The translations under genes were made by a program, and so were the position numbers. From the NCBI RefSeq assembly GCF_042678945.1, contig NZ_JBHTLM010000025.1:1-64000 (forward strand): a stretch of 64,000 nt of DNA, in the 5' to 3' direction. Of the stretch, positions 41,185-50,880 are shown one piece after another (the stretch's first letter is position 1; each line of letters starts with the position of its first letter). The stretch comes from Fontibacillus puldeungensis. GTDB lineage: Bacteria; Bacillota; Bacilli; Paenibacillales; Paenibacillaceae. The notes beneath the pieces are model-generated. The model ran no database searches, had not been told where the DNA came from, and was given only the letters and a program-made list of their open reading frames with translations.

Positions 41185-42789
41185 TTATTGCTTCTTACTT
41201 GCCAAGAAATCGCCTGCCTGCTTTTCAACCTCGGCCTTAACCTTATCGATACCGGCCGATTTCAGCTTTTTATCGAGCAAGTCAAACGCATCGTCCACGT
41301 TTTTAAAAGCACCGATAAAGATTGGCTGTGCGTACTGGGTGGATACGTTTTTAATATTGGCAATTTCGGTCTTTATGTTTTCAGAGTTGAAGGTAAAGCC
41401 TAAATACGTCACCGGGGTCAGGTAGTCCTTGATTTTGCTTTGAAGGTCGATATAGCTGTCCGTCCAGGTTGCCATTGGCTTGAACAAGTCTTTATTCACG
41501 AACCAGAAGCCGGCGGCATCCGGAGGGTACGTATTCGTGTCGGCCGTTACGCCATCCGGCAAACCAATTTTGCCATCGCTCGTCACTACATAGTTTTTGC
41601 CTTCAATACCAAAGTAGTCAAGGTATACATATGACGGGTCTTCCATTAGCAAATCGAGCGCTTCCATGGTACGCTCCGGATTTTTCGAGTTGGCGGCAAT
41701 CGCTACGCCGTTGTTGATCCAGCTTGTTTGAGCCGCATGACCGGACGGGGACAGCAGCGGTTTCACATAAACATCGATGCCCTTCTCCTTGGCATTCGTC
41801 ATGACGGAGGCCACGTCAATAGAGTTACCGAACGCAATAGCGGTTTTTCCGTTCACAAAGTTATCTTTGGAGCGCACTTTATTGGTGTACGGATTCTTGT
41901 TGATATAACCTTTATCGTACCAGCCCTTCATAATATTCGCTGCATATTTTTCGGCGCTCAGGTACGGTTCCTCCATCATGCTAACGATCTTGCCTGTCTT
42001 ATCCTCGTTGTCATACGAGATTCCGACAGCCGTAGGGTCTCCGGAATCGGTAGGAGCGAGCGGATAAGCGATTTTCTCGCTCAGCAGATGTTGAAAAGGT
42101 GTAGGCAGGTCATATTGCGATTCCAGGTTCATCGGAATCATTTCCGGGAAATCCTTCTTGGCTTCCGCCAGATATGGTTCGATATCTGAGAATTTCTTGA
42201 TTTCTGTCATTCCCGCTTTTTCCATAATATCTTTGCGGAACAGCGCCACATTGACCTTGCGGTCCGGTGTCGAGGTTGGGATCATATATACATCCCCGTT
42301 TACTTTTGCAGCTGTCAAGGCAGCTTCCGGTAGCTTGGCCATATGCTTCGGCATATAAGTCTTCAGCGTATTTTCGTCCAGCTTCAGGAAGGCACCCTTG
42401 GAGGCTTCGGAAACATAGTAGTTCCAATCCGCGGAGAAAACAAAGTCTACATCCTCTCCGGAAGCCAGCAAGAGCGGATATCTGGAGGCCACGTCCCCCC
42501 AACCGATATAGTTGATTTCCAGCGTAGCGTTGATGTCTTTTTTCAGCTTGGCGTTGATCGCAGCCAGTACTTCCGGCATTCCTTTAGGGGCATCTCCAAG
42601 CAGATACCCGACAATTTTGACTTCCTTGGAATGATCCGGCTTGCCATCGGAACCCGCGGTTTGCGCAGTTGCGTTAGACTTGTCTGAGCCGCTCGAAGCA
42701 TTGTTGCTTGATGAGCAGGCAGACAGCAGCATGGTGATCATCAACACGAGACACACGGATAACAGCGAAAACTTCTTCAGATGTTTCAA
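41185..42789 (-). CDS. LplA-type substrate-binding lipoprotein of the GH35 locus
   Basis: A 534-residue solute-binding protein with lipobox LSAC near residue 25 and a Ser/Asn linker. It is the third gene of an operon after LplB- and LplC-type permeases and before GH35, so it captures the galactoside that GH35 cleaves. It is a close duplicate of the protein at 28091. Most differences are in the signal peptide, the linker and a loop near residues 250-265 (AYPLAPTDSGDPTAVG here, AWIGAPVDSGDPKAEG there), which may alter ligand preference. Confidence 0.92.
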   Translation of the reverse strand: MKHLKKFSLLSVCLVLMITMLLSACSSSNNASSGSDKSNATAQTAGSDGKPDHSKEVKIVGYLLGDAPKGMPEVLAAINAKLKKDINATLEINYIGWGDVASRYPLLLASGEDVDFVFSADWNYYVSEASKGAFLKLDENTLKTYMPKHMAKLPEAALTAAKVNGDVYMIPTSTPDRKVNVALFRKDIMEKAGMTEIKKFSDIEPYLAEAKKDFPEMIPMNLESQYDLPTPFQHLLSEKIAYPLAPTDSGDPTAVGISYDNEDKTGKIVSMMEEPYLSAEKYAANIMKGWYDKGYINKNPYTNKVRSKDNFVNGKTAIAFGNSIDVASVMTNAKEKGIDVYVKPLLSPSGHAAQTSWINNGVAIAANSKNPERTMEALDLLMEDPSYVYLDYFGIEGKNYVVTSDGKIGLPDGVTADTNTYPPDAAGFWFVNKDLFKPMATWTDSYIDLQSKIKDYLTPVTYLGFTFNSENIKTEIANIKNVSTQYAQPIFIGAFKNVDDAFDLLDKKLKSAGIDKVKAEVEKQAGDFLASKKQ

Positions 42790-42866
42790 GATAAGACCTC
42801 CTCTTTTTTTTAGAAGACTTGGTGTTGATATTTATAAATCCCCTTGCGGGAAATTTATCGGGTCCC

Positions 42867-43805
42867 TTATCCCTTCACGGCACCAATCGTAACGCCTTTG
42901 ACAAAGTATTTCTGAACAAACGGGAATACAATGGCAATCGGAACTGTCGTGATGACCGTAAGAGCAAGTTTAAAGGTTTCTTTCGGGCTGTTATCTGTTA
43001 CGTGCTGAGCAAAGGTAGATGACAGGTTAATCGATGACAGCATCTTGTATAACAAGTACTGAAGCGAGACAAGCTGCGTCTTGTCCGTAAACATCATGGC
43101 AGTCCACCAGTCATTCCAATAAGCGAGAGCCGTAAACAGCCCTATCGAAGCCAAAGCCGGTTTACTCAGTGGGAGAATCATTTGGAAAAATATCCGGAAA
43201 TCCCCCGCCCCATCAATACGAGCGGACTCAACAAGCGGCTCCGGAATGCTTCCGGAAATGAAGCTTCTCATGATCAGCACATACATGACGTTGAACATCG
43301 GAACAAGAACCAGCACGAGATACGTATTTTTCAGATGCAGGTTGTTGCAAACCCACAAATAGTAAGGAGCAAGGCCACCGTTAAACAGTGTTGTGAAGTA
43401 CAGGAAGAAGGCCAGTCCATTGCGGTACTTTACTTCCTTCCGATAGAGGACATAAGCGGCCATCGTCGAGATAAACAAGGAAAGCGCTGTACCAATTACG
43501 GTAACTGACAGCGAAATTTTAAAAGCGTTCAATACGTCCGCCGGATAGCGGAAAATAAAATCATAAGCTTGGAGGGAAAAGGACCGCGGCCAGAACCAAT
43601 AGCCTTCCTTAAGCACCGATTCCTCCGAAGAGAACGAGCCCGCCAGCATGACAATAAAGGGAATCAGACAAAAGAGGGCAATGAGCGCCACGATCGTATA
43701 GGATATCGCCTCAAATATCCTGTCATTTTTGGACTTTCGTATTTTTACGGATTTATGTTTCACCGCCGGAATAGTGCCGTTCATCGGCTGAATATTCGAT
43801 TCCAT
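42867..43805 (-). CDS. ABC transporter permease, LplC type
   Basis: A 312-residue permease with six predicted helices after a basic N-terminal tail (KHKSVKIRKSKNDR). The EAA loop is LVESARIDGAGDFRIFF followed by LPLSKPAL. It ends in the family signature KGVTIGAVKG. It pairs with the LplB-type subunit 32 bp upstream. No ATPase is encoded nearby. Confidence 0.93.
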   Translation of the reverse strand: MESNIQPMNGTIPAVKHKSVKIRKSKNDRIFEAISYTIVALIALFCLIPFIVMLAGSFSSEESVLKEGYWFWPRSFSLQAYDFIFRYPADVLNAFKISLSVTVIGTALSLFISTMAAYVLYRKEVKYRNGLAFFLYFTTLFNGGLAPYYLWVCNNLHLKNTYLVLVLVPMFNVMYVLIMRSFISGSIPEPLVESARIDGAGDFRIFFQMILPLSKPALASIGLFTALAYWNDWWTAMMFTDKTQLVSLQYLLYKMLSSINLSSTFAQHVTDNSPKETFKLALTVITTVPIAIVFPFVQKYFVKGVTIGAVKG

Positions 43806-43837
43806 TACAAGATCACTCTCTTTCCGCAGGTTAGAAC

Positions 43838-44755
43838 CTAGAATAGGGCTTGATCAGGCTCATAACGCTTAACTAGATAGTTGACAGTCAGGATGATAAC
43901 CAAGGTAAGTACGGATTGATAGAAGCCTACCGAAGATGCCATACCAAAGTCTAAAGATCCAACCAGAGAACGGAACACCAGGGTGTCAATAATGTCGGTC
44001 GAATCCATTAGAGTTCCGTTATTGCCGATCAACTGGTAGAACATATCGAACTCGCCCCGCATGATCCGTCCAAGCCCCAACAAAATGAGAATGATCATGG
44101 TCGGTTTAAGCAATGGCAGCGTAATTTTAGTGATCTTCTGGAACCGGGTAGCGCCATCGATCGTTGCCGCCTCATAAATTTCTTGATCGATGCCGACAAT
44201 GGCCGCCAGGTACAACACGCTTCCAAAACCGACCCACTTCCACACATACAGTAACGGAAGCAGCACATACCAGTAAGAGGTGTTGGAGTAAATATCAATG
44301 GCCTCTAGATGCAAGTGAGTCAGTAACCGATTCACGATCCCGTATTCATAATTCAGAAAGTTATAAACAAAAGCAGATACGGTTACCCAAGAGATAAAGT
44401 AAGGCAGAAACATAAAGGTCTGGGCCGTCCGTTTGAACCACTTCTTGGTGATTTCGGAAATAAGTACGGCTGCCAATATAGAGAACACCGTATATGCTCC
44501 TAGAAACACCACATTGTAAAGAATCGTATTTTTCGTGACGAGCCAGGCTTTTCCCGAGGAAAAGAAATACTGAAAATTGTCCAAGCCAGTCCATGGACTC
44601 ATGAATATTCCGTCCCGGTAGTTGAATTCCTTAAAGGCCATCACAACCCCGGCCATCGGCACATAAGCGAAAATAATGAAATATACCGCTATTGGCAGAA
44701 ACATCAGATACAGCGGCCATCTTGCGCGAAGCTCTCGGATCACGCTCAAGTCCAT
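43838..44755 (-). CDS. ABC transporter permease, LplB type
   Basis: A permease of about 305 residues that starts the galactoside importer operon. The first helix is RWPLYLMFLPIAVYFIIFAY. The EAA loop is YEAATIDGATRFQKI followed by LPLLKPT. I prefer the ATG at 44755, 8 bp from AAGGA, over the ATG at 44764, which abuts that site. Copy D of the four-palindrome element starts 130 bp upstream. Confidence 0.92.
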   Translation of the reverse strand: MDLSVIRELRARWPLYLMFLPIAVYFIIFAYVPMAGVVMAFKEFNYRDGIFMSPWTGLDNFQYFFSSGKAWLVTKNTILYNVVFLGAYTVFSILAAVLISEITKKWFKRTAQTFMFLPYFISWVTVSAFVYNFLNYEYGIVNRLLTHLHLEAIDIYSNTSYWYVLLPLLYVWKWVGFGSVLYLAAIVGIDQEIYEAATIDGATRFQKITKITLPLLKPTMIILILLGLGRIMRGEFDMFYQLIGNNGTLMDSTDIIDTLVFRSLVGSLDFGMASSVGFYQSVLTLVIILTVNYLVKRYEPDQALF

Positions 44756-44884
44756 CTCCCCCATCCTTGTTGCGTTTCTTATGTATTAATTGTATAAAGG
44801 AGCAGGGCTCACTTATAGCAGCAAAACCTATGATAACCTTTGAATTCTTACGCTTAGGTACTTGCCTCGCTTACCATCTACCAC

Positions 44885-45070
44885 TAAATGTATTTAGTAC
44901 ATCTAATTCCGGGCAAAATGTGGTTTTTAAGATTTTAGATGTAAAATGTGCATCTAAATTGGGCCACTTTGTACTGGCAGGGTTATTTCATACCTTTTAG
45001 ATGCACTTTTTACATTTAAATGCTCAATACTTCCAATACGGTGCTGTTTAACTGTACTTAATGCATTTAA
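44885..45070. repeat. Four-palindrome intergenic element, copy D
   Basis: Palindromes are centred at about 44895, 44946, 45007.5 and 45058.5, with cores TGTA-TTTAG-TACA, TGTA-AAATG-TGCA, TGCA-CTTTT-TACA and TGTA-CTTAA-TGCA. Spacings are 51, 61.5 and 51 bp. It lies in the 495-bp gap between the importer operon and the GH43 terminator. No coding sequence is visible there. Confidence 0.85.
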
Positions 45071-45195
45071 TAAGTTTACAGAAACTCTGCGATACCCATT
45101 TTCCACTTGTTGATCGACACATTTGTTGATTGCCTGTTGATCGCCTACAAGGAATGAGAGTGATGGCCGGTTATTGTTTTATTGTTCCTTATATT

Positions 45196-45245
45196 AAAAA
45201 GAACCGGATACACGCCCATATTGCTTGGCGTTATCCGGTTCTTTG
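45196..45245 (-). terminator. Terminator of the beta-propeller glycosidase pair
   Basis: AGAACCGGATA and TATCCGGTTCT form an 11-bp stem with an inner GCC/GGC pair, followed by TTTTTA on the minus strand, 15 bp after the stop. Confidence 0.8.
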
Positions 45246-45259
45246 AGTAGAACGGGTGT

Positions 45260-46141
45260 TCAGTTTTTTGCGACATATCGCAATCGACCATTCTCCTCTG
45301 CCAGCTCGTAGATGACAGGGCGTTCCAAAGGCTGGACATTCGGTGAATGGATCGTCATCCGCAAATGACCGTTCAGATCACGAAAAATCATACCATGGCC
45401 TCCGTCTTCGGCGAACAATGGCTCCGGGTCCTGTGACCAAGGCCCAGTGACCTTACCGCTGGTTGATCTGGCAATGCCCATGGTGTAGCCTTTTGCACCG
45501 CCCGTTGACCAGAGCATGATCAGCTCTCCACTCGCCATTTTGTGCAGAAAAGGACCGTCCGTCACGTATTGCCCCTGCTCCCCCGCCTTGGACCACGGGG
45601 CATCTGAAGCGCGAAACAGCAGCTTTGGTTCTCCTTCGGCGGCGTCAAGCCCCGGCTTCAAAGGAACAGCATACATTTCACCATCAGTCACCTGTAGCCA
45701 TTCCCTGCAAAATACCATCCAGTGCCTGCCATCCTCATCCGTATACAAGGTGCCGTCCAGGCACTCCCAATCCGGAGGAGTAAGGGGACGATCACCCAGG
45801 GGACGAAACGGCCCCAGCGGATGATCGGAGATTAAGGCTTCTGTCCCCCGGCAAACATGGTCCGCTTTAAAGGAGGCAAACATCACATATTTTTCCCCGA
45901 ACGCATACACCTCCGGCGCCCAATAATGATGATCCGACCAAAATCCTGGATTCGGGCGAAATACGGGATAAGGTCCATCCCAATGAATCAGGTCCTCGCT
46001 GACATATGAATCGAAGCCGACAGGTTGTCCCGACCAAGCGGTAGAACCTTCTGTCCCGTAGAGATAATATTTTTTATCCGTTGGAACCGTTAGGATATAA
46101 GGATCTCTTATATGAATTTCGGATAGCTTTTTAACCATCAT
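45260..46141 (-). CDS. GH43 family glycosidase
   Basis: A 293-residue five-bladed beta-propeller enzyme of the GH43 type. IRDPYIL near 11 holds the general-base Asp, HHYWAPEVYAF near 71 is the usual second blade, LDGTLYTDEDGRHWMVFCREW near 130 likely holds pKa-modulating residues, and VTDGPFL near 190 follows. No signal peptide. It probably removes arabinose or xylose from imported oligosaccharides. The start is one of two adjacent ATGs (46141/46138), 5 and 8 bp from GAGGAG. It is 9 bp downstream of a second propeller gene. Confidence 0.85.
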   Translation of the reverse strand: MMVKKLSEIHIRDPYILTVPTDKKYYLYGTEGSTAWSGQPVGFDSYVSEDLIHWDGPYPVFRPNPGFWSDHHYWAPEVYAFGEKYVMFASFKADHVCRGTEALISDHPLGPFRPLGDRPLTPPDWECLDGTLYTDEDGRHWMVFCREWLQVTDGEMYAVPLKPGLDAAEGEPKLLFRASDAPWSKAGEQGQYVTDGPFLHKMASGELIMLWSTGGAKGYTMGIARSTSGKVTGPWSQDPEPLFAEDGGHGMIFRDLNGHLRMTIHSPNVQPLERPVIYELAEENGRLRYVAKN

Positions 46142-46150
46142 TCATTCTCC

Positions 46151-47080
46151 TCATTTCGGGGATTCCATGGTGAGCTCAAAAGGCTCATTACGGTCACAAA
46201 CGAGTACCCCATCACGTACGTCAAGGCGAGCAACCTGAACACTGGAACGCCGCTGTTCATAGGTTGACTTGTCCTCCGACGCTGCAGCATTCGTTTTTCC
46301 CGGGTGGGTGAAATAGAAGATGTAAGCAGAGTCGCCCGATACGACGACATCCGCATGATGACCGATTCCCCCATCATCCGTTCGGGTGCCCGGTTGATCC
46401 AAAATCATGTTGTTTCGTTCCCAATGCTCCATGTCATCGGAACGATAGACGGCCTGCCCTCTCCACTCGTCGATGATCATCCAATAGCTCTCTTTGAAAT
46501 AAAAAACATTTGGTCCTTCATGTCCGCGATGGGTCAGAACGGGACCAACAACCTCCCACTCGAATAAATCTTCGCTGTCGGCAGCATAAGTAAAAGATCC
46601 GTTTTCTTCGTCTTTATACCACATGCGGAACCCGCCATCTTGTTTTTCGTGAATACACGCATCGATCACCCGATTCGAACTAAGCTGCAGCGGACCTTGC
46701 AGCTCCCAATTCAGCATATCCTTACTCGTGTAGTGAACAATATGACGTGGACCGGTCCAGTCTATCGGTACTCCCGTAATATAGCTGACATACATGTGAT
46801 AGATCCCCTGATGCCATAGGATTTCCGGCGCCCAAAACGTATTTCTTCCCCATTCAAAATCAAGCCCGGACAAGGTGCCGCGGTAGAGCCAATTTATCCC
46901 TCCGTCCGAGGATACTGCAACACCAAGATCGGTTCCATGAACCCATGCTACACCGGGACCTTCCGCAGATGCTCTGCGGCTCGTATATATCATCCACCAT
47001 TCCTGTAACTCCCGATTATAAATGACGACCGGATCGGTTGCTCCGTCATATATCGGATCTCTGTACAATGGACTTTCCAC
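46151..47080 (-). CDS. Five-bladed beta-propeller glycosidase-like protein
   Basis: A 309-residue protein of the GH43/GH32/GH117 structural group. It has GATDPVVIYN near 13 (base Asp), RNTFWAPEILWHQGIYHMY near 79, a DACIHEKQDGGFRMWYKDE blade near 145 and GHEGPNVFYFKESYWM near 184. The initiation codon is a GTG with GAGGG about 9 bp upstream. It lacks a secretion signal and is co-transcribed with the GH43 gene downstream. Family assignment below the fold level is uncertain. Arabinose- or galactose-linked substrates would fit the locus. Confidence 0.75.
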   Translation of the reverse strand: MESPLYRDPIYDGATDPVVIYNRELQEWWMIYTSRRASAEGPGVAWVHGTDLGVAVSSDGGINWLYRGTLSGLDFEWGRNTFWAPEILWHQGIYHMYVSYITGVPIDWTGPRHIVHYTSKDMLNWELQGPLQLSSNRVIDACIHEKQDGGFRMWYKDEENGSFTYAADSEDLFEWEVVGPVLTHRGHEGPNVFYFKESYWMIIDEWRGQAVYRSDDMEHWERNNMILDQPGTRTDDGGIGHHADVVVSGDSAYIFYFTHPGKTNAAASEDKSTYEQRRSSVQVARLDVRDGVLVCDRNEPFELTMESPK

Positions 47081-47107
47081 TGACTACCATCCCTCTTTTC
47101 ATTATAG

Positions 47108-47220
47108 TTAAGAAAAAATTTCCTGAGGATGCACAATCTTATCTTACAGGAATAGCCCAAAGCCCAACATGGGAAGAAGTTACGTTTATCTTTGAAAAAT
47201 TACGAAAGCACATCACATAA
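47108..47220 (+). pseudogene. Possible C-terminal remnant of an unknown gene
   Basis: The frame ending at the TAA at 47218 reads KKKFPEDAQSYLTGIAQSPT, then WEEVTFIFEKLRKHIT. It looks like protein, but it has no ribosome site and no recognisable N-terminus, and it is divergent from the neighbouring genes. It may be a leftover of a larger gene. Confidence 0.3.
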
Positions 47221-47245
47221 CAATTTCATCACACCTGCGCAAAAA

Positions 47246-47266
47246 AGGACCGGTCGGACCGGTCCT
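47246..47266 (-). terminator. Terminator of the beta-glucoside operon
   Basis: AGGACCGG and CCGGTCCT arms are followed by TTTTTT on the minus strand, 18 bp after the 6-phospho-beta-glucosidase stop. Confidence 0.85.
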
Positions 47267-47283
47267 TCACTCAATCATATGGT

Positions 47284-48744
47284 TTACAAAACTTCACCAT
47301 TCGTCGCAATTACTTGCTTGTACCACTGGAAAGAGTCTTTTTTCGAGCGTTTCAATGTGCCGTTGCCTTCGTCGTCCAAGTCTACATAAATAAAACCGTA
47401 GCGTTTGGACATTTCGGAAGTGGACATGCTCACAAGGTCAATCGGGCCCCAGCTCGTATAGCCGATGAGGTCAACCCCGTCCTTGATCGCTTCCTTCATC
47501 TGAGCGATATGCTGGCGGAGGTAATCGATCCGATACGTATCATGAATGGACCCGTCTTCCTCTACCTTGTCGTACGCGCCCAATCCATTCTCAACGATAA
47601 AAAGCGGCTTTTGATAGCGGTCGTAAAAATTGTTTAGCGTAATCCGTAAGCCCACCGGGTCAATCTGCCACCCCCAGTCGGAAGCCTTAAGATAAGGGTT
47701 CTTCACCCCGCCGAACAAATTTCCTTCTGCACGATCCCCGCCCAGCTCTGACGATACGGTCAAAGACATGTAGTAGCTGAAGGAGATATAATCGACCGGG
47801 TACGCCTTAAGAATCTCGTCATCTGAGGCGTCTTTCTCAATCACGATGTTATTTTCTTCAAAGTACCGGGTCATGTAGCTCGGATACTCGCCGCGCGCAT
47901 GCACATCCGTAAAGAACAGGTTCATCTGGTTCTCATGCTGGCTCTTGCGCACATCCTCCGGATTGCAGGTGGCCGGGTACGTCTCCATCCGGGCCAGCAT
48001 ACAGCCGATCATGGCACCCGGAATGATCTCATGGCACAGCTTTGTCGCTAGGGCACTGGCTACAAACTGATGGTGCAGTGCCTGATAAATCGTCTGCTGT
48101 TTATTTTGCACGCGATCAATCACCACGCCCCCACCTGTAAACGGGCTGATCGTCATCATATTGATCTCATTAAAAGTCAGCCAATACTTCACTTTATTTT
48201 TGTAGCGGCGAAATACTGTTTCGGCATAGTTCGTGAAATGCCCGATCACTTCGCGGCTTGCCCAGCCGTTATATTTTTGAGTCAAGCCAAGCGGGGTCTC
48301 GTAGTGAGCCAAAGTCACCAGAGGTTCGATCCCATATGTGTGCAATTCATCGAACACATTGTCGTAAAATTGCAATCCGGCTTCATTAGGCTGAGCGTCG
48401 TCGCCATTCGGGAATATCCGCGACCAGTTTATGGAGATTCTGAATACCTTAAAGCCCATTTCGGCAAAAAGGGCGATGTCTTCTTTATACCGGTGATAGA
48501 AGTCAATCCCATGCCGCTTAGGGAATCGTTCGTGGTCCAGCTTACCGGACAAAATTTTGTCAATCTGCTCGGATGTGATTTCAATAGCATGTCCACCGGT
48601 TCGCTTTTCTTTAGGCACATAAACTACCATGTCCGCGCTGGACAAGCCTTTTCCATCTTCATTATATGCGCCCTCTAATTGATTGGCTGCCGTTGCACCG
48701 CCCCAGAGAAAATGTTCTGGAAATCCTTGAGATGATTTTGGCAT
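47284..48744 (-). CDS. bglH: 6-phospho-beta-glucosidase (GH1)
   Basis: A 486-residue family 1 enzyme that splits phosphorylated beta-glucosides such as salicin- or cellobiose-6-phosphate entering through the adjacent PTS. FLWGGATAANQLEGAY near 12 is the GH1 signature, WLTFNEINMM holds the acid/base Glu and FIVENGLGAYD the nucleophile Glu. Phosphate specificity is consistent with its partner EII gene. I start it at the ATG at 48744. The frame to 48777 overlaps the upstream gene. It ends the licT-bglP-bglH operon. Confidence 0.93.
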   Translation of the reverse strand: MPKSSQGFPEHFLWGGATAANQLEGAYNEDGKGLSSADMVVYVPKEKRTGGHAIEITSEQIDKILSGKLDHERFPKRHGIDFYHRYKEDIALFAEMGFKVFRISINWSRIFPNGDDAQPNEAGLQFYDNVFDELHTYGIEPLVTLAHYETPLGLTQKYNGWASREVIGHFTNYAETVFRRYKNKVKYWLTFNEINMMTISPFTGGGVVIDRVQNKQQTIYQALHHQFVASALATKLCHEIIPGAMIGCMLARMETYPATCNPEDVRKSQHENQMNLFFTDVHARGEYPSYMTRYFEENNIVIEKDASDDEILKAYPVDYISFSYYMSLTVSSELGGDRAEGNLFGGVKNPYLKASDWGWQIDPVGLRITLNNFYDRYQKPLFIVENGLGAYDKVEEDGSIHDTYRIDYLRQHIAQMKEAIKDGVDLIGYTSWGPIDLVSMSTSEMSKRYGFIYVDLDDEGNGTLKRSKKDSFQWYKQVIATNGEVL

Positions 48745-48769
48745 GTTCTTTACCTCTTCTCTAAATTGA

Positions 48770-50656
48770 TTACACAACCGTTGTCAGCAGGTAGTCTCCT
48801 GGCTTTACTTCCTTCTCTGTGGTCTTCAGCACGTCCAGGTAATCTGCCGTGTTAGTGACAATGACCGATGTTGAAGGATCATACCCGGCTGCTTTAATCT
48901 TCTCAACGTCAAAGTTCAGCAGCAGTTGCCCACGTTGAACCTTGTCCCCTTCCTTAACCTGCTTATCGAAAAATTGCCCCTTCAGTCTCACGGTGTTGAC
49001 ACCAACGTGAATAAGAAGCTGGACACCGCCGTCAGAGGTGATGCCGATGGCATGGCCTGTCGGGAAAACCGTTGTGACCACCCCATCCACAGGCGAAACC
49101 AACCGGCCTGATTTCGGCTCGATAACAAGTCCTTGCCCCATTGCCCCTGATGCAAAAGCTTCATCGGAAATGCTGTCCAGCGTATGAATATTTCCTTGCA
49201 GTGGACTTTCAATGATTTCTTTAGCAAGAAGCGATTTTGCCTCTTTGCTGCACTCTTCTGTAGCCGCAGTTGAGGCAGCAGGTCTTTCTTGAACTGTATC
49301 CTTGTCAACAGGATCAGCAAATCCAAGCGTCATGACCAAAAGCATGGCCAGGGCAAAGGCAACGACGATGCCGGTAATCACCCACAGGAACCCAGGTCCG
49401 ATATAGGACGGAATAGCAAGCAGGCTCGGCAGGGCAAAGGCGAGTCCCTTACCGTGGCCCATCCCAACGATTCCCCCGCCAATTGCCCCGGAAACACAAC
49501 CATAAATGAACGGTTTTTTTAGTTTCAGGTTGACCCCGTAAATACTAGGCTCCGTAATGCCAAATACTGCAGCAACTGCCGCTGAGCCGGATAAGGCTTT
49601 GAGTTGTCCGTTTCTGGTTTTCAGCAATACTCCCGTAACCGCCCCAGCTTGAGCCAGCACTGCCGCAGCCAACATAGGCAACATGGTGTCGTACCCGAGC
49701 GTCGTCAAATTGTTGAGCATCACAGGAACAAAACCCCAATGCACGCCAAAGATGACAAATACCTGCCAGAAACCGCCTGCAATCAGCCCCGCCACTAAAG
49801 GACTCAGATTATATACCCATGTATAGCCTGAAGCCAGACCTCCGCTGACCGCATTTCCCACCGGTCCAAATAAGAGGAAGGTAAGTGGAACGAGAATAAT
49901 CAACGTTAGCAAAGGAACAATAATATTTTTTAACGACTGATGAATAAACGAATTGAAGAATCTCTCCACATAGCTCTGAACCCATACCGCCAAAATAATT
50001 GGAATAACGCTTGAGGTAAATGTTACAAATACGATGGGAATGCCCAAGAAATAGAATGGGGTACCGCTGCTCATGGCAGTCGCAATCGCCGGATATACCA
50101 TCGCACCCGCAATGGCAATAGAAACGAACATATTTGTTTTAAATTTGCGCGAAGATGTTACGGCCAGAAAAATCGGCAGAAAGGTAAAGATGCTGTCCGA
50201 AGCCGCATTGAGAAGCAGATAGGTTCCGGAAGCATTGTTCATCCAGCCAAGCGTTAAGAAAAGCGCCAACAAGCCTTTCAGTACCCCGGCTCCAGCCATA
50301 GCCCCCAAGAGCGGCGAAAAGATGCTGGAAATAATGTCCACGGCTTTGCCGAGAAAGCTGGACTTTTCATTGGTTTCTTCCTTCGGATCCGTGTTCTCTG
50401 TCTTGAGGTTAGTTTGTTCCATTATGCCTTCGAAAACTTGGGCTACGTTATTGCCGATTACCACCTGGAATTGTCCGCTGCTTTCAACAACCGTAATGAC
50501 GCCAGGGGTATCAAGCAGCGCCTTTTTATTCGCCTTTGTTGTATCCTTTAGTCGAAATCTTAATCTTGTGGCGCAGTGAAAAACAGAATTGATATTGGAT
50601 TCTCCACCTACTAGCTCAACGACTTTTTTGGATAGGTCTTTATCTCTGCTTCCCAT
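48770..50656 (-). CDS. bglP: PTS beta-glucoside transporter, EIIBCA
   Basis: A 628-residue three-domain sugar phosphotransferase permease. EIIB (about 1-90) has its phospho-Cys in VFHCATRLRFRL. EIIC (100-470) has about ten helices (LVAGLIAGGFWQVFVIFGVHWGFVP). EIIA (490-628) has the phospho-His in LLIHVGVNTVRLKGQFF. It imports and phosphorylates beta-glucosides for the GH1 enzyme downstream. ATG at 50656 follows AGGAGG. Its leader (50755-50845) carries a LicT antiterminator site overlapping a terminator. Confidence 0.94.
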   Translation of the reverse strand: MGSRDKDLSKKVVELVGGESNINSVFHCATRLRFRLKDTTKANKKALLDTPGVITVVESSGQFQVVIGNNVAQVFEGIMEQTNLKTENTDPKEETNEKSSFLGKAVDIISSIFSPLLGAMAGAGVLKGLLALFLTLGWMNNASGTYLLLNAASDSIFTFLPIFLAVTSSRKFKTNMFVSIAIAGAMVYPAIATAMSSGTPFYFLGIPIVFVTFTSSVIPIILAVWVQSYVERFFNSFIHQSLKNIIVPLLTLIILVPLTFLLFGPVGNAVSGGLASGYTWVYNLSPLVAGLIAGGFWQVFVIFGVHWGFVPVMLNNLTTLGYDTMLPMLAAAVLAQAGAVTGVLLKTRNGQLKALSGSAAVAAVFGITEPSIYGVNLKLKKPFIYGCVSGAIGGGIVGMGHGKGLAFALPSLLAIPSYIGPGFLWVITGIVVAFALAMLLVMTLGFADPVDKDTVQERPAASTAATEECSKEAKSLLAKEIIESPLQGNIHTLDSISDEAFASGAMGQGLVIEPKSGRLVSPVDGVVTTVFPTGHAIGITSDGGVQLLIHVGVNTVRLKGQFFDKQVKEGDKVQRGQLLLNFDVEKIKAAGYDPSTSVIVTNTADYLDVLKTTEKEVKPGDYLLTTVV

Positions 50657-50754
50657 CAAATATGTCCTCCTTCTAATGATTTATATCGTTCAGGTTCACT
50701 GTCGCAGATGTTTTTAGAATGCACTGACATGCTTCCTTCTACCCTGCTAAACAA

Positions 50755-50823
50755 GAAAAACCTGAACTCGTGGTAAAATACACTCCAAAAAGAGCGCATG
50801 TTTTCACCACCAGTTCAGGTTTT
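50755..50823 (-). terminator. LicT-controlled terminator upstream of bglP
   Basis: AACCTGAACTGGTGGT pairs with ACCACGAGTTCAGGTT, followed by TTTTTCTT on the minus strand. It overlaps the antiterminator site at 50813-50845. Confidence 0.85.
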
Positions 50824-50845
50824 GCCTGCATTACCAGTAACACCC
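50813..50845 (-). promoter_or_regulatory. Ribonucleic antiterminator (RAT) site of bglP
   Basis: GGGTGTTACTGGTAATGCAG followed by GCAAAACCTGAAC matches the BglG/LicT RAT consensus and overlaps the 5' arm of the terminator, the usual mutually exclusive arrangement. Confidence 0.85.
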
Positions 50846-50880
50846 TGTATACTGTATTCCGTTAACATTGCTTATTTTGT

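Noticed and set aside
45260..47080. Assigning the two propeller glycosidases to arabinan degradation
   Set aside because: The GH43 fold is clear, but no residues visible by eye decide the substrate, and arabinose catabolic genes are absent.
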